A stretch of DNA of 64,000 nucleotides, from the NCBI GenBank assembly GCA_033032865.1, contig JAWHQI010000079.1:8684501-8748500 (forward strand), written 5' to 3'. The notes under the pieces are model-generated. The model ran no database searches and was not told the origin of the DNA. It saw nothing but the letters and a program-made list of their open reading frames with translations. Both the position numbers and the translations under genes were made by a program. Origin of the DNA: Dactylorhiza incarnata (lineage: Eukaryota; Streptophyta; Magnoliopsida; Asparagales; Orchidaceae). Shown in pieces: positions 23,528 to 36,050 of the stretch (positions are counted from its first letter, which is position 1; every line of letters begins with the position of its first letter).

Positions 23528-23532
23528 CTGTG
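23528..23532. other. Target-site duplication of TEK1, left copy
   Basis: CTGTG here against CTATG at 44086-44090, one transition apart. Removing TEK1 and one copy rejoins the COP2 RNase H in frame. Confidence 0.85.
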
Positions 23533-24834
23533 TGTAATATCCCCCCTCCCAAAACTGAACCCAGTTCAGGGAGGGGGGATCTTACTGCCCAAGGACGGCC
23601 ACTAGCGCTTCCCGGGTGGCAACGACCCACCCTCTCAAGCACTGAGTGGTCTCATTGTCAGGCACAAGAATAACAACAGCACATCAGATTCATATAGCGG
23701 AAACAATAGAACAGGAAAACTAAGCACACAACTGATATATACATAAAGCGGAAAAAGGCCGAAGCCTATTGTTTAGTACATCTGCCTCGGGGGCTACACA
23801 TGACTATAACAAAGTGCTTTTAAACTAGTCCTACACTCTAGGACTCACGTCGCGGAAGACAGGGGGCGAGGCCGGAGTATCTGATCGGGCCATCTCTAAG
23901 GCCGATAACTCATCCTGCGGCCCGGGGGCTTCACGCTGTCCCATCTCCTGTGATTGGTTATAAAAATAACCGTTAGTCACAGAGCTAAGTAGAAAACACA
24001 TCCCCTCCCCGGATCCGTATCCTGGGGCGGGCTAAAGGACAGGAATAAATAGCTGAAGCAAGGTAGAGGGTTAGCATCAGGTAAAGCATATATACGTATA
24101 TATATCTATAATGCCTATCAACCATAATTGCCACGAGGTGACATGGACATGCGGTATGAAACGACAACAACACTAACTCGCGCATACCCGCAACCAGGTA
24201 TTCAAACCTGTACACACAAAACTCTGTGTCGACACAGCTTGTACCGCTTTGCTTCAAGTGGAGTTGCAAACCCCGCGGGCCTCAACGATGTGGCCGTCGG
24301 TGACAGTGGCCAGTCCTGCCACTTCTGAATGTAGTCGTACCGTATCACTCAGGCCCTCTCGTACAACTTGGTGTATTAACTGGATGTGAGCGACATCCGG
24401 CGATTCCGAGATTTAGGCCGACCAGCGGAGGCAAAACTGCGGGTTCGGAGTGGTGATAACCAGCCGTGCAGATTTCCCTATCGCCATGAGTTGTCAACCC
24501 ACCCGCACCGATATGAACGGTCTGCAGGTGTGAATAACCTGCCACTTCCAAACAATCTTCAAAAGCTTAAACACAGGAGCAAGCGCTTTAAAACTTGATG
24601 CGACATTCTTACTCGACCGGTCACTCGACTCTTGACCGGGAAGCTCGGCGGTAGGAGGGCTCCTCATTTGGGGTTAACTTAGGAGGAGGGACTCAACTCC
24701 AGGTTTTCCCAACTAAGGCCTCACAGAAAGGAGGAGAAGCACCGCTTGCCAGCGTCGGACTGCGGTTAGCACTAAAATATAATTAAAGTGCGACTTAAGC
24801 AGAAAGAAAGGTCGGAAGCAGGGGCCGAAATATC

Positions 24835-25275
24835 AGGACCAGTATGAGACTGGAGAATTGAAAGTACAGAAAGCAGTAAATAAAGGACCAGTGCGAGACT
24901 GGATTACTGGAAATGAACGAACAGAAATATAAGTAAGGGGACCAGTGCGAGACTGGATTTAAAAAATAAATGCCGAAAGTAAAAGCAGGGGGACCAGTGC
25001 GAGACTGGATTTAAAGAATAAATGCCGAAAGTAAACGCAGGGGGACCCGTGCAAGACTGGATTTAAAGAATAAATGCTGAAAGTAAAAGCAGGAGGACCA
25101 GTGTGAGACTGGATTTAAAGAATAAATGGCGAAAGTAAAAGCAGGGGGACCAGTGCGAGACTGGATTTAAAGAATAAATGCCGAAAGTAAAAGCAGGGGG
25201 ACCAGAGCGAGACTAGATTTAAAGAATAAATGCCGAAAGTAAAAGCAGGGGGGGCCAGTGCGAGACTGGAGAGCA
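24835..25275. repeat. 52-bp tandem repeat in TEK1 3' LTR
   Basis: The unit contains GGACCAGTGCGAGACTGG, then TTTAAAGAATAAATGCCGAA. Starts at 24991, 25043, 25095 and 25147 show the exact 52-bp period; about eight to nine copies in all. The same array is in the other LTR at 40920-41305. Confidence 0.93.
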
Positions 25276-25494
25276 TAATAAATAAAGGGTTAGTAGACCA
25301 ATCACTCCATAATAGGAGGCTTCAAAGTCGACTCCGTTCATAGGAGGAAGTTTCGTTCAATCCCCGTTCATAGGGGTCTTTTCTCCGTTCTTAGGAGTTT
25401 ACTTAGATTTTTATGAGATTACTTATATTTCGTGGAATTCCTATTTCTCGGTTCATATTTTAAGTATTTTGATGTTATTGAATCCCGTGTTCGT

Positions 25495-26055
25495 CGAACT
25501 GAACATTTGTTACTGATTCGGCGAACACAGTGCTGAGAAGAACTTTCGTCGAACTGAAGCACGTCGTTCGTCAAACTGAAGCACGCCGTTCGTCGAACTT
25601 AGGATGGAGTTCGTCGAACGGAATATTTGTTACTGACTCATCGAACACGGAAAACAAGACTTTCGTCGAACCCGTGCCGGAGTTCGTCGAACTTGATGAA
25701 ATAAACTGAAGACTTTCTGGAGAATTTGATTCGTCGAGCTGAGAAGGACTTTTGTCGAACTGAAGCACGCCATTCGTCGAACTCAGGATGGAGTTCGTCG
25801 AACGCAGATTGAAGCACGATGTTCGTCGAATTCAGGATGGAGTTCGCAGATTGAAGCACGTCGTTCGTCGAACTCGGGATGTCGTTCATCGAACGCAGAT
25901 TGAAGCACGTTGATCGTCGAACTCAGGACGGAGTTCGCAGATTGAAGCATGCCCTTTGTCGAACTCAGGGTGGAGTTCGTCGAACGCAGATTGAAGTACG
26001 TTGTTCGTCGAACTCAGGATGGAGTTCGTCGAACGCAGATTGAGTTTGACGAACG
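25495..26055. repeat. GTTCGTCGAAC-rich array in TEK1 3' LTR
   Basis: Near-palindromic GTTCGTCGAAC and variants recur about every 20-30 bp, within larger irregular units (CAGGATGGAGTTCGTCGAAC, GCAGATTGAAGCACG). The other LTR carries it at 41520-42090. Confidence 0.9.
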
Positions 26056-26826
26056 CAGAGCCCTGGAATTTTCCTAAGTTCTAACAGCCTAAAACCTTGT
26101 AAGGGAATTTGAAAATAGCAATACTTCTCCTAAAAATCCCAAAAAATTACGGTCGGTGCCCCTCAGAGTGGGGAACATTTTCTATGTTGGGGGGTTTTAG
26201 CCAAAAGTGTCCCATTTCTCCTCAGGAACATAAGGAAGGGGAAGGGGGCTTGGTGTGCAAATAGTGGAAAGGGAGAGAGCAAGGGGCACTGCACCGGGCG
26301 CCCTCCTGGGGTCCCCACAGCGGATCTGCGGTGGATCTGCTGTGGGGGGCACATATGTTGAGGCGCAGGGGGGGAGGGGGGGGGGGGTGGGGGGTAGGGA
26401 TATAGGAGCAGCCCGATCTCCCGGGGGAGATCGGACGGCTCTCGCTATCTCAGCAGGAGGCGGCCGCTGCAGCCGCCGGGCAGCAGCGACTAGTGCCGAC
26501 GCCGCCACCGGTCGGTACGCCGGGGGCTGGCGAGCACTCCGGTGATGGTTCGGCGGCCTGGCGCCGCCGGCCATCACCGGGATATAGAAGGAAAGGTGGC
26601 GGGGCGGTGGTGCAGACTGCATGAACCATGCAGGCTTGCTGCGCCGCCGCCCCCTGCCGGGGCAGCCTCCCCTGCCTCCCATGACCGGGGCGCCAGGGAG
26701 GGTGAAATCCTCCAGCGGGGGTCCGGCGGCCTGGCGCCGCCTGGGGAGGGCTTTTTCCCGTACAGGAAACGCAGGGAGGGAGGGGGAAAAGTGCGGGTGC
26801 CACCATCCTTCGTCAGAGGAGAGGTC

Positions 26827-26905
26827 CCCTGGTGGGGACCTGCTCCCCTGGTGGGGACCTGCTCCCCTGGTGGGGACCTGCTCCCCTGGTGGGGACCTGC
26901 TCCCC
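26827..26905. repeat. 19-bp repeat, four copies, in one TEK1 LTR only
   Basis: CCCCTGGTGGGGACCTGCT is repeated four times here, but is present once in the other LTR near 42889-42908. Confidence 0.9.
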
Positions 26906-27228
26906 CAGCGCCACCACCGGCGCTGGGGGTATAGCTCTCAAGGCCAGCACCTCTACCCTCACCTGGGCAAGGCTCGGGGTGGTGCTGGCGGCGCTCCGGC
27001 GATGGGGGAGGGCTGCCGCCTGCCTTAGGGAAGTAGGAAGGAGGAGGGGGAGGTTTCTACCTATAGGGGAGGGGCTCGGGAGGTATAGGGGTGGCTCTCC
27101 ATGGAGAGTAGGTGGTGGCGGCGGTTTGGCTGGGAAGAGCTCCGCCAGGGGTGTGGGAAGGCTGGCCGGCTGGGGAAGGAGGGGGCTGAGGAAGGGGGTT
27201 GTGCATTCAGGAAGGAGGATGGGCCCCT

Positions 27229-27240
27229 CTTTTTATAAGG
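27229..27240 (-). promoter_or_regulatory. TATA box of TEK1 LTR
   Basis: The minus strand reads CCTTATAAAAAG, with the U3 repeats upstream (27560-28067) and the GC-rich leader downstream. The equivalent site in the 5' LTR (about 43225) reads GATAAG instead of TATAAG and may be inactivated. Confidence 0.55.
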
Positions 27241-27559
27241 GAAGAGGGAGGCCTCCCCTCTCCCTTCCTTTATCCCACGTGGGTTAAAGGGAGGGATGGG
27301 TGGGGGAAGATATTTTCTCCCCCCCCCCCTCCCTTGCCCTAACAGGGGGCTGCCTATTCATGGGCAGCCCCCTCCCTCATGGGGGAGAGATTCTCTTTCC
27401 TCCCCCCCCCCACCTTTACTTTCTTTTACCAAGGTTTTCATGCTTGGTGGGAGGGGGGTTTGACCAAGGTCAACTTAGGGCGGGGTCCTCCATGATTTAT
27501 CGGGGCCGATTCCGAGTTTGCGCGTTCCGTATTTCGTGCATTGTGCCGAGGCGATCTGC

Positions 27560-27970
27560 ATAATCCCAAACAGGCATATTCTCCATATGACCTCAGATTG
27601 ACGATCCACGAGTTCCATGACGCTCGTGTGGACTATACAAGTCTAACGAAACTGACGGAAGTCAAATCGGGCATTTGGTCACTGTAACCCAATGATACCC
27701 AAAACGGTCATTTTCTCCAAACGTCCTCGGATCAGAAAGGGACGAGCTCCATTACACTCGTATCGGTTATACGAGTCTAATGGAATTTACGGAAGTCAAA
27801 TCGGGGTACATTTGGTCACTATACCCCAACGACTTAGTTGCGGCGCACAACAATACCCAAAACGGTCGTTTTCTCCAAACGACCTTGGATCGGAAAGGGA
27901 CGAGCTCCATTACACTCGTATCAGTTATTTAAGTCTAACGGAACTGACGGAAGTCAAATCATAGTCCCCT
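27560..27970. repeat. Three tandem U3 units in TEK1 3' LTR
   Basis: Units of roughly 130-150 bp share TTTTCTCCAAACG, GGGACGAGCTCCATTACACT, TATACGAGTCTAA and ACGGAAGTCAAATC. Counterpart at 43570-43985; a diverged pair ends LTR-D. Confidence 0.85.
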
Positions 27971-28067
27971 AGTACACCATCCTATATTGGGTCATTCTCT
28001 ATCGCTCGGGCGTACTTTTATTAGGCTCACTAGGGTCTAGTGACCCAATAAAAGTCGGGATGTTACA

Positions 28068-31000
28068 ATCCAATAAAAATAAAGGGATTTTCGTTCTCGA
28101 AAATTGCCTAAACTGGGGGTAAAAAGACATACCTGGGGAAAGAGTGCTGGGTATTTTTCCTGAACGAGCGTCTCGGGTTCCCAGGTAAACTCCTCGCGTC
28201 CACAGTTTGACCAAAAGATCTTGACCATCGTGATGGTTTTGTTCCGTAGTTCCTTGATCTTGGAGTCAACTATCCTTATCGGTTCGAGTTGGACAGATCG
28301 GTCAGATTGCACTATCGCTGGTGGCACGGGAAGATGCTGCTCTGTTTGGTGAAGGACATGTCTTAGCGAGGAGACGTGGAATACGTCGTGAAGATTTCCC
28401 AGTTCAACTGGCAGAGTTTGCCTATATGCAACGGGGCCAATCCTTTCTATGACTTGATATGGGCCTAGGTAGCGGGGATCCAACTTTTCCGCTTCTTTAT
28501 TCGAGATATCTCATGCATTGGTTTAATCTTCAAGAATACCATATCTCCTACCTTGAATTCCACCAGTCGATGACGTGCATCGTAATATTTGGCCTGACGG
28601 CTTTGTGCCTCCAGCATTCGTTCTCGAATTAACCTTATAGTTGTTGTGGTATCATCTATGTAGGTGACTCCTAAAGCTTCGGGGTCCTCATCCTGTGCCC
28701 ATGATAGTGGTGTTCGACAGCGTCTTCCGTAGAGGGCCTCGTATGGTGTCATCTTGATGCTTTCCTGGAAGCTGTTATTGTAGGAGAGTTCTACCAAAGG
28801 TAGTAACTGCTCCCAAGGTTCATTGTGTTCTACTATGCATAATCAGAGGAGGTCGTCCATCGTCCGGTTCGTCCTTTCTGTTTTCCCGTCGGTCTGGGGG
28901 TGGAAGGCGGTGCTAAAAGCCAATTTGGTTCCCAGATAAGCTTGCACTCTCCTCCGTTCTTTTGATGTAAAGCGCCCATCGCGGTCAGACACGAATGCTC
29001 TATAAATAGTCGGGCTAATATGTCGACGTCGTCGCCTTGTCTGTTTGGGATAAAACGGGCCACTTTGGTGAGGCGATCTACTACGACCCATATGGAGTCG
29101 TTCCCTGCACGAGATCGGGGTAAGCCATGGACGAAGTCCATGGAAATATCTTTGAACTTCCATTCTGGGATGGGCAGGGGTTGTAGTAAACCTCCTGGGC
29201 TACGGCATTATGCCTTGACCATTTGACAGGTCTGGCAGTGTGCTACATAATCGGCGACGTCCTTCTTCATACCTGGCCAATATAACATTCTTCGTAGATC
29301 TATATACATTTTCACTACTCCCGGATGTATTGAATACCTTGATTGATGTGCTTCGCGGAGTATCTCTTCCCGGATTCCTTCGGCAGAGGGAATGAATATG
29401 CAGTGCTTATACTGCAGGATGCCGTCATATAGATTGTAGTCTTCCTGAGTACCGTGTTGTAGAGTCTGAATGATCGGGGCTGCTTCTACAACGATCTTCT
29501 GGGCCACTCGTATTATATCTCTGATGTCACACTGTATTTCCATCCAGTAGAGCTAGGCCTGGTAATCCATCGGGTTCCTACGGGTGATGAGGATGATATC
29601 CAAGTCTGCCAAGGACTTGACTAACTCTTCCGGTATTATCTCTAGCAAATTTCTGGATATCGGAGGTTGCCGACTTAGGGCATCTGCAACCTTATTAGCT
29701 TTGTCGGGGTGGTATTGGAGGGCGAGGTCGTAATCGCACAGGAATTCCAACCACCGGCGTTGTCGGAGATTTAGCTCTTTCTGGGTGAAGATATATTTGA
29801 GGCTCTTGTGGTCGGAGAAGATCTCGCATCTTACTCCGTAGAAGTAATGCCTCCAGACTTTTAGTGTGAATACTACCGCACTCAATTCCAAGTCATGGGT
29901 TGCGTAGTTTAGTTCGTGAGGCTTTAGCTGTCGTGAGGCATATGCGACTACCCTGCCGTGTTGCATCAGTACGGCTCCCACCCCTTTCAGCGATGCGTCG
30001 GTGTAGATTTGGAAGCCCTCAGTGCCTGAGGGGAGTGTCAGAATTGGAGCCGATATTAGTCGGCTCTTTAGTTCTATGAACGCTATTTCGCATTCGGGAG
30101 TCCACTGGAACGTTGAATCCTTTTTGGTGAGGGAGGTGAGGGGCAAGGCAATTTTAGAGAAACCTTCTACAAACTTGTGGTAGTAGCCGGCGAGGCCAAG
30201 GAAGCATCTAATATCTGCTACTGACTTAAGTGGCGGCCAGTCTCGCACTGCCTGCACCTTGGCTTGGTCTACTGATACCCCGTTCTTGTTGATCGTATGC
30301 CCAAGGAAACCAACTTCCTCCATCCAGAATTCAAACTTGTTAAACTTCGCGAAGAGCGAATGTTCCCTTAACTTGTGCAAAACCATTTGGAGATGCCTGG
30401 AATGATCGGTCTTACTCTTCGAATAGATGAGTATGTCGTCTATAAAGACGATCACAAAGTGGTCGAGGAAGGGTTCAAACACTTTATTCATTAGAGCCAT
30501 GAAGGCGGACGGGGCATTGGTCAGCCAAAACGGCATTACCATAAATTCGTATAGTCCATAGCGGGAGCTGAAAGCGGTCTTGGGGATGTCTTCTTCTCGT
30601 ACTCTGAGTTGATAATAGCCGGACTTTAAATCCATCTTGGAGAAGACGGACACACCTTGTAATTAATCGAATAATTCATCTATCCAGGGTAGTGGATAGG
30701 TATTTCGGATAGTGAGCTTATTTAGTTCCCTGTAATCGATAAAGAGATGCAGGGATCCATCCTTCTTCTTGACAAACAGTACTGGAGCTCCCCAGGGCGA
30801 CGTACTCGGACGAACGAAACCTGCGTCAATTAGCTCTTGTAATTGTATCTTGAGCTCGGCTAGTTCCCTTGGGGCCATTCGGTATGGTGCTCGGGACTCT
30901 GGTCGAGCTCCATGACAAAGTTCAATCTGGAAGTCCACTTCCCGTTGCGGGGGAAACCCGGGAAGGGATTCTGGAAAGAAGTCTAGGAAGTCTCGAATTA

Positions 31001-31470
31001 CGGGTACTCTAGAGAGCACTTGCGTCTTGTCTTCCATTTCAAAGTAGATTAGGTACACCTCGTCCTTTCGCTGAACTGCTTTGACTGTTTGCGCGGACGT
31101 TAAGATAATGCGGGTGACAGAGGGTATACCTGTTAGTGTCATAGACTGCCTATTCGGGTTCCGGAGGTGGATCTCTCGAGTCGAACAATTGATTTGGGGA
31201 CTTTGCTTGGCCAACCAATCCATTCCTAAAATGATGTCGAATCCTGTTATTGCTAGAATGGTTGCGTTGATTTCAAATTCTACACCTCCTAGCGTTGCTT
31301 GGAAGGAGCACCTCTCCGTGGACGTCATGTCTGATCCATCCGGGAGTCTTATTCGTATCGACATTCCAGATGATCGTATGGAGTTTCCTTTGTCTGCGAT
31401 GAAGCTCTGTGCGACGAAGGAATGCGTGGCACCGGTATCGAACAGCGTTTTAGCGGGGTGACCTTCTACC
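28068..31470 (-). pseudogene. pol: TEK1 pol: protease, RT, RNase H, integrase, chromodomain-like end
   Basis: Read on the minus strand: protease active site [10 protein letters not shown] near 31435 and ILGMDWL; RT with [26 protein letters not shown] and [10 protein letters not shown]; RNase H with [13 protein letters not shown]; integrase HHCC zinc domain ([10 protein letters not shown]...CQTCQ); integrase core ([34 protein letters not shown]); C-terminal VFHVSSLRHV and EEFTWEPETLVQEKYP, which resembles the chromodomain end of chromoviruses. Breaks: TAA at 30663, TAG at 29553 and TAA at 29208 in one frame, frameshifts near 28990, a stop near 28843, and a frameshift near 28480. The last frame runs past 28068 into the LTR. 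Non-functional. Confidence 0.9.
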
Positions 31471-31789
31471 AGAAGTAAACCTGATAATATATATATGTAC
31501 TATGATCACAAGCTCTTTACAGTTATATATGAGTAGTAATCACACAAGCTAAACAAAAGACTACATCATAGATTTCTACTATATCATCCTCCTAGGATAT
31601 CGTGGCTAATGAAAATAGATACCTATCACCAAACAGGTGCAGGGTCGTGCTGGAGATATAAAGCGTATGCCTCGAGCGGTGCTGCTCTACCCTGGCTGGT
31701 CTGGCCCCTCCTGCCTGCAGGTCATCCTCTGCGTCAACCACGTCCTCTTCCTCTCTCCGCGGCTCCCTGCACTGCTCCTAGTCCGGGCC

Positions 31790-32780
31790 TACCTATAGCC
31801 TGAGGGCAGAAAGCTCGTATGTGCCCGGGCTGCTGGCAAAGGTAGCAGTTCCCTGCAAAAGGGGCACTCATCGTGTGGCTAGGACGGGTTGAGGTGCTGG
31901 GGCTGGAGGTGTTGGTCGTGGCTGGGGTGTCTGCCTATATGGCTGGTGGCGATGACGCTATCTCCTATCCCGGTCCTGTCTGTGAGGGCCTACTCCTCTC
32001 CCTCGGCCCTGAGCCTGGGGAACATCCATGGGTCCCCTTCGCTGCTGGGCCACCATCCTCTGATCCATCTCTAAATCTGCGGTGTGAGGGGCGATCGTGT
32101 GAAAGGTCGACTAGGAGATCATGATCAAAGCCTGTCGAAGATCGTCTCGTAGTCCTCGATAGAATCTAATCGCTCTATCTCTTTCTGTAACTGCCAAGGT
32201 CCCGGCAAAATGGGACAGGTGGATGAACTCTCGCTGGTACTCCGGTACGGTCCTCTCTCCTTGCCGGATCTGCAGGAACCGCTCCTAGAGTGCAATCCTA
32301 TCAGCGTCAGAGATGAAATGCTCTAAGAAGGCCTCTGAGAACTCCCCCAAGAGGATTGTGCTGAGTGGTCGCCCTCTAAATGTGGAGCGGTTGGCTGCCC
32401 TCCACCAATCTCGGGCATAGCCCTCTAGCGAGGTCACTACTTAAGACACTATGGCCACTGCGGGGCACATCATCCCAACCAAGAGCTCTTCTACTCTCTC
32501 CACCCACTCTTCTGCCTGTATGGCAGACTCGGTGACTCGGAAGGTAGGGGCCTTAGCCCCCAGAACGTCGTCAGATGGTCGGTAGGCACGGTGGTCTGCT
32601 GGGATGGTCGTATGGATGGTGGCTAGCAGGGCTGTCAGTGTCCATCCTAGATCCGTATCAACAAAAGGGACTGCTGCTGGGACGGCCGAGGCTGGTGGTG
32701 GAGTGGTGGGATGGTACTGATCCCTAGAGGAGGACCTTCCGTTACTGGACTCCGGTAACTGGAGAAGTAACAGACGAACA
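31790..32780 (-). pseudogene. gag: TEK1 gag with CCHC knuckle
   Basis: Translating the minus strand by eye shows a gypsy gag core (RFLQIRQGERTVPEYQREF near 32280-32225, RGLRDDLRQALIMI near 32125) and a zinc knuckle CYLCQQPGHIRAFC near 31845-31806. In-frame stops occur, for example near 32440 and 32287. The region 31470-31790 is the diverged linker to protease. Plus-strand ORFs here are shadows. Confidence 0.75.
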
Positions 32781-32987
32781 TCAATATTTTCAAAAATAAG
32801 GGAATTTTGCAGAACTGACTGAAAGGAAGCGGAAAGAACGTGTGGGTGTACTACTGTGCAGTCTAGGATCCTTAAACCTTAAACCTAAGGGTCCACAAGG
32901 CTTCCACTGCGTGGTTCGTCCCGAACTAAGTAACGGAAACTAGGAAGGGAGAATCTAAAGACTGCCCCATGTGGTCGGATCGTGGTA

Positions 32988-32998
32988 GCTCTGATCCA
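32988..32998 (-). other. TEK1 primer-binding site, probable initiator tRNA-Met
   Basis: The minus strand reads TGGATCAGAGC two bases from the LTR end, which is TGGTATCAGAGC lacking one T. Confidence 0.7.
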
Positions 32999-33011
32999 TT
33001 TGTATGACCCC

Positions 33012-33042
<31 letters not shown>

Positions 33043-34139
33043 AAAAAAAACTGAACCCGATTCAGGGAGGGGGGATCTTACTGCCCAAGGACGGCCACTA
33101 GCGCTTCACAGGTGGCAACGACCCACCCTCTCAAGCACTGAGTGGTCTCCTTGTCAGGCACAAGAATCACAACAGCACATCAGATTCACATAGCGGAAGC
33201 AATAGAACAGGAAAACTAAGCACACAGCTGATATATACATAATGCGGAAAAATGCCGAAGCCCATTGTTTAGTACATCTTCCTCGGGGGCTACACATGAC
33301 TATAACAAAGTGCTCTTAAACTAGTCCTACACTCTAGGACTCACGTCGCGGAAGACAGGGGCGAGGCTGGAGTATCTGATCGGGCCATCTCTAAGGCCGT
33401 TAACTCATCCTGCGGCGCGGGGGCTTCACGCTTTTCTATCTCCAGTGATTGGTTATAAAAATAACCGCTAGTCACAGAGCTAAGTAGAAAACACATCCCC
33501 TCCCTGGATCCGTATCCTGGGGCAGGCTAAAGGACAGGAATAAATAGCCGAAGCAAGGTAGAGGGTTAGCATCAGGTAAAGCATATATACGTATATATAT
33601 CTATAATGCCTACCAACCATAATTTTCACGAGGTGACATGGACGTGCGGTACGAAACGACAACAACACTAACCCGTGCATACTCGCAACCAGGTATTCAA
33701 ACCTGTACACAAAAAACTATGTGTCGACACAGCTTGGACCGCTTTGCTTCAAGCGGGGTTGCGAACCCCGCGGGCCTCACCGATATGGCCGTCGGTGACA
33801 GTGGTCAGTACTGCCACTTCTGAATGTAGTCGTACCGTATCACTCAGGCCCTCTCGGACAACTTGGTGTACTAACTGGAAGTTAACGACATCCGGCGATT
33901 CCGAGACTTTGGCCGACCAGCGGAGGCAAAACTGCGGGTTCGGAGTGGTGATAACCCGCCGTGCACATGTAACATCCCATTTCCTACTAGACCCCTAAGG
34001 TGCACTTTGTCATGACAAGGTCATGACAATGCCCTAAGATACCAAGGATTACCCTAGAACCAAGGTGAAAAGGTGAAAAACACCTTGGTGTGCAAATAGA
34101 TAAAATGACTTCAAGGTTTAAGACTTGATGTCTAAGCCT

Positions 34140-34800
34140 CAAAATGATCCAATTGACCCCACATAACTCTTCCTAATCCTCTAGGGAACTCAATGAGTCA
34201 CTAATAAGCCAATGGGTCAAGACAAATCTAGGGTTTGGGTCAAAATCACCATTCGACTCATTTAGCCTAAGTAGACTTAAATAGGTCAAAAGTGCCCAAA
34301 GAGGGTTCACCAAGCCATGAATCACACCAAAGGGAGTCTATGGACCTCATGGACACCATGTGGGCTCAGACTACTCATTAGTTGACCAAGTCAACCCAAA
34401 AGCCCTAACATATGGTCACCAAGTTTGTCCAATTTAACCAAATTGACCAAAGTCAAATATAAGTCAACATAATCCAATTCAACCCAAATTGGCTCAATTA
34501 GACTTCATATGACAAATTGACCACACCATTACATGGCAATCCCTAAGAGAAACCCAATGGACTCAGAAGCCTCATCATGTGATCATCATATTGGTCAAAT
34601 TGACCAAAGTCAAACTTTCCCCAATTTTGGTCAAAATCACACTTATTGGCTAAATTGGCCCAATTAGGCCATCACCAAGGCCCAATCAACATTGGATGGT
34701 GTCAAGGGACTCAAGACCAACAATTTGGACTAGTCAACCCATTAGTTGACCAAGTCAACCACTAAAGTCAACATAAGTCAAAATTGGGCTAAATGGGAAT
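34140..34800. promoter_or_regulatory. Cluster of TTGACC/GTCAA words in GLTR
   Basis: Paired inverted words such as GTTGACCAAGTCAAC (34381, 34745) and ATTGACCAAAGTCAAA (34442, 34599) recur with single GTCAAC and TTGACC words. TTGAC(C/T) is the known core bound by plant WRKY factors. Regulatory use is inferred from density alone. Confidence 0.5.
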
Positions 34801-35642
34801 TTTGGATCAATTAAACCAAACCCTATGGGCTAAGGCCTCAATAGGAGGCCCATCCTGCAACCCAATGGCACTTGACCATGCATGCCCTCATATTTGAAGA
34901 GGGATTGACATGCAAGGGGGCAAATTTGGATTTTCCCCCAATTTGGAGAAGAGACAAATTGGAATTCATGGATTGAGTGCCAATTGGCACTCAATTCTCC
35001 TCCCAAAGCATTCCACTGAGCTCCCTCAGTAATTCCCAGCCGAATTCCTGTTGTCCCCATGCCAAGTGTCACCTTGTTGAAGCATCCAAGGTGTAGGCCG
35101 AGCTCCCCTTTAATGGCTGGAATGGTTAGAGCCCTCCTCAGGCCAAATAGACACCACCATTAGCTTTAGAACGAGGAAAGAATATGAAATCGACCTTTGA
35201 ATCACTGCAAATGGTGGAGGAATGAATTTTTGAGCAAGCTCGCCGGAGAGGAGAAGATTCATGGCCAACCGCCGCCGCCGCCTCCGTCAAGCTTCATTAA
35301 GGTACGATTTCTCCCCCCCCCCCCCCCCCCTCCCTCGGTGCTAGCTTCATAGATCAAATAGGAATGAATCCAAGCTCATTTGAGCTTGATGCCATGGACA
35401 ACCATGAAGAAATGGCTGATTTTAGATCTCGCCGGAAAACACTACTCCAGCCACCCCAAGTCGCCGGACCACCACTCATCGATAGCTCTTGCCGAGAGGA
35501 AGGAGTTGGTGTGGTTGGCCGGCAATGGGAGGGCTTAGATTGCTGTAGTGAGGCCAAAACACCTGCTCCGGGTCGGGCAAATCGTGGCCTTTAGCTCTAG
35601 GAAGAAGAGATAATCATGGCCATTGATTTGATCAAGGATCGG

Positions 35643-36050
35643 CTATTGGCAGACAATAATAATTCTGCCTAGAATTATTCAGTGGTTTGCATGCAATATT
35701 TGAAGGCCTTAAAGGCCATTTTTGCAAAACTGGGCAGAGATAACTTTTGTAGCCCTATGGGTATACTTACATTTGCCACTTGAATCAACTGATTTGGTGC
35801 ACTGTGGACACCAGGGCACTCATTTTCCTAGTACTGCTCCTTGTGTCTATTGGCAGACCATAATAATTCTGCCTAGAATTATTCAGTGGTTTGCATGCAA
35901 TATTTGAAGGCCTTAGAGGCCATAATTGCAAAACGTGGCAGAGATAACTTTTGTATCCCTATGAGGCTACTTTCATTTGCCACTTGAATCAACTGATTTG
36001 GTGCAGTGTGGACACAAGGGCACTCATTTTCCTAGGACTGATCCTTGTGT
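35643..36050. repeat. 204-bp tandem duplication in GLTR
   Basis: Copies start at 35643 and 35847 (CTATTGGCAGAC...CCTTGTGT) with few differences. Confidence 0.9.

Larger units (their letters stand above)
23533..28067 (-). repeat. TEK1 3' LTR
   Basis: Plus strand TGTAATATCC...GGGATGTTACA. It contains a 52-bp tandem repeat (24835-25275), a GTTCGTCGAAC array (25495-26055), a GC-rich leader (26200-27230), a 19-bp repeat (26827-26905) and three U3 units (27560-27970). The many overlapping ORFs in the GC-rich part are composition artefacts. Confidence 0.92.

Noticed and set aside
24835..25275. Regular repeats that might suggest a CRISPR array
   Set aside because: The whole 52-bp unit repeats, with no unique spacers, inside a retrotransposon LTR and in both LTRs. 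The 37-bp and 156-bp arrays are also pure tandem repeats.
26197..27287. Several overlapping GC-rich ORFs on both strands (also 42214-43231)
   Set aside because: They overlap each other, lack any motif, and are not kept between the two TEK1 LTRs. They follow from low stop frequency in GC-rich sequence.
31609..32124. Plus-strand ORFs in the TEK1 internal region
   Set aside because: Antisense shadows of the gag zinc-knuckle region.
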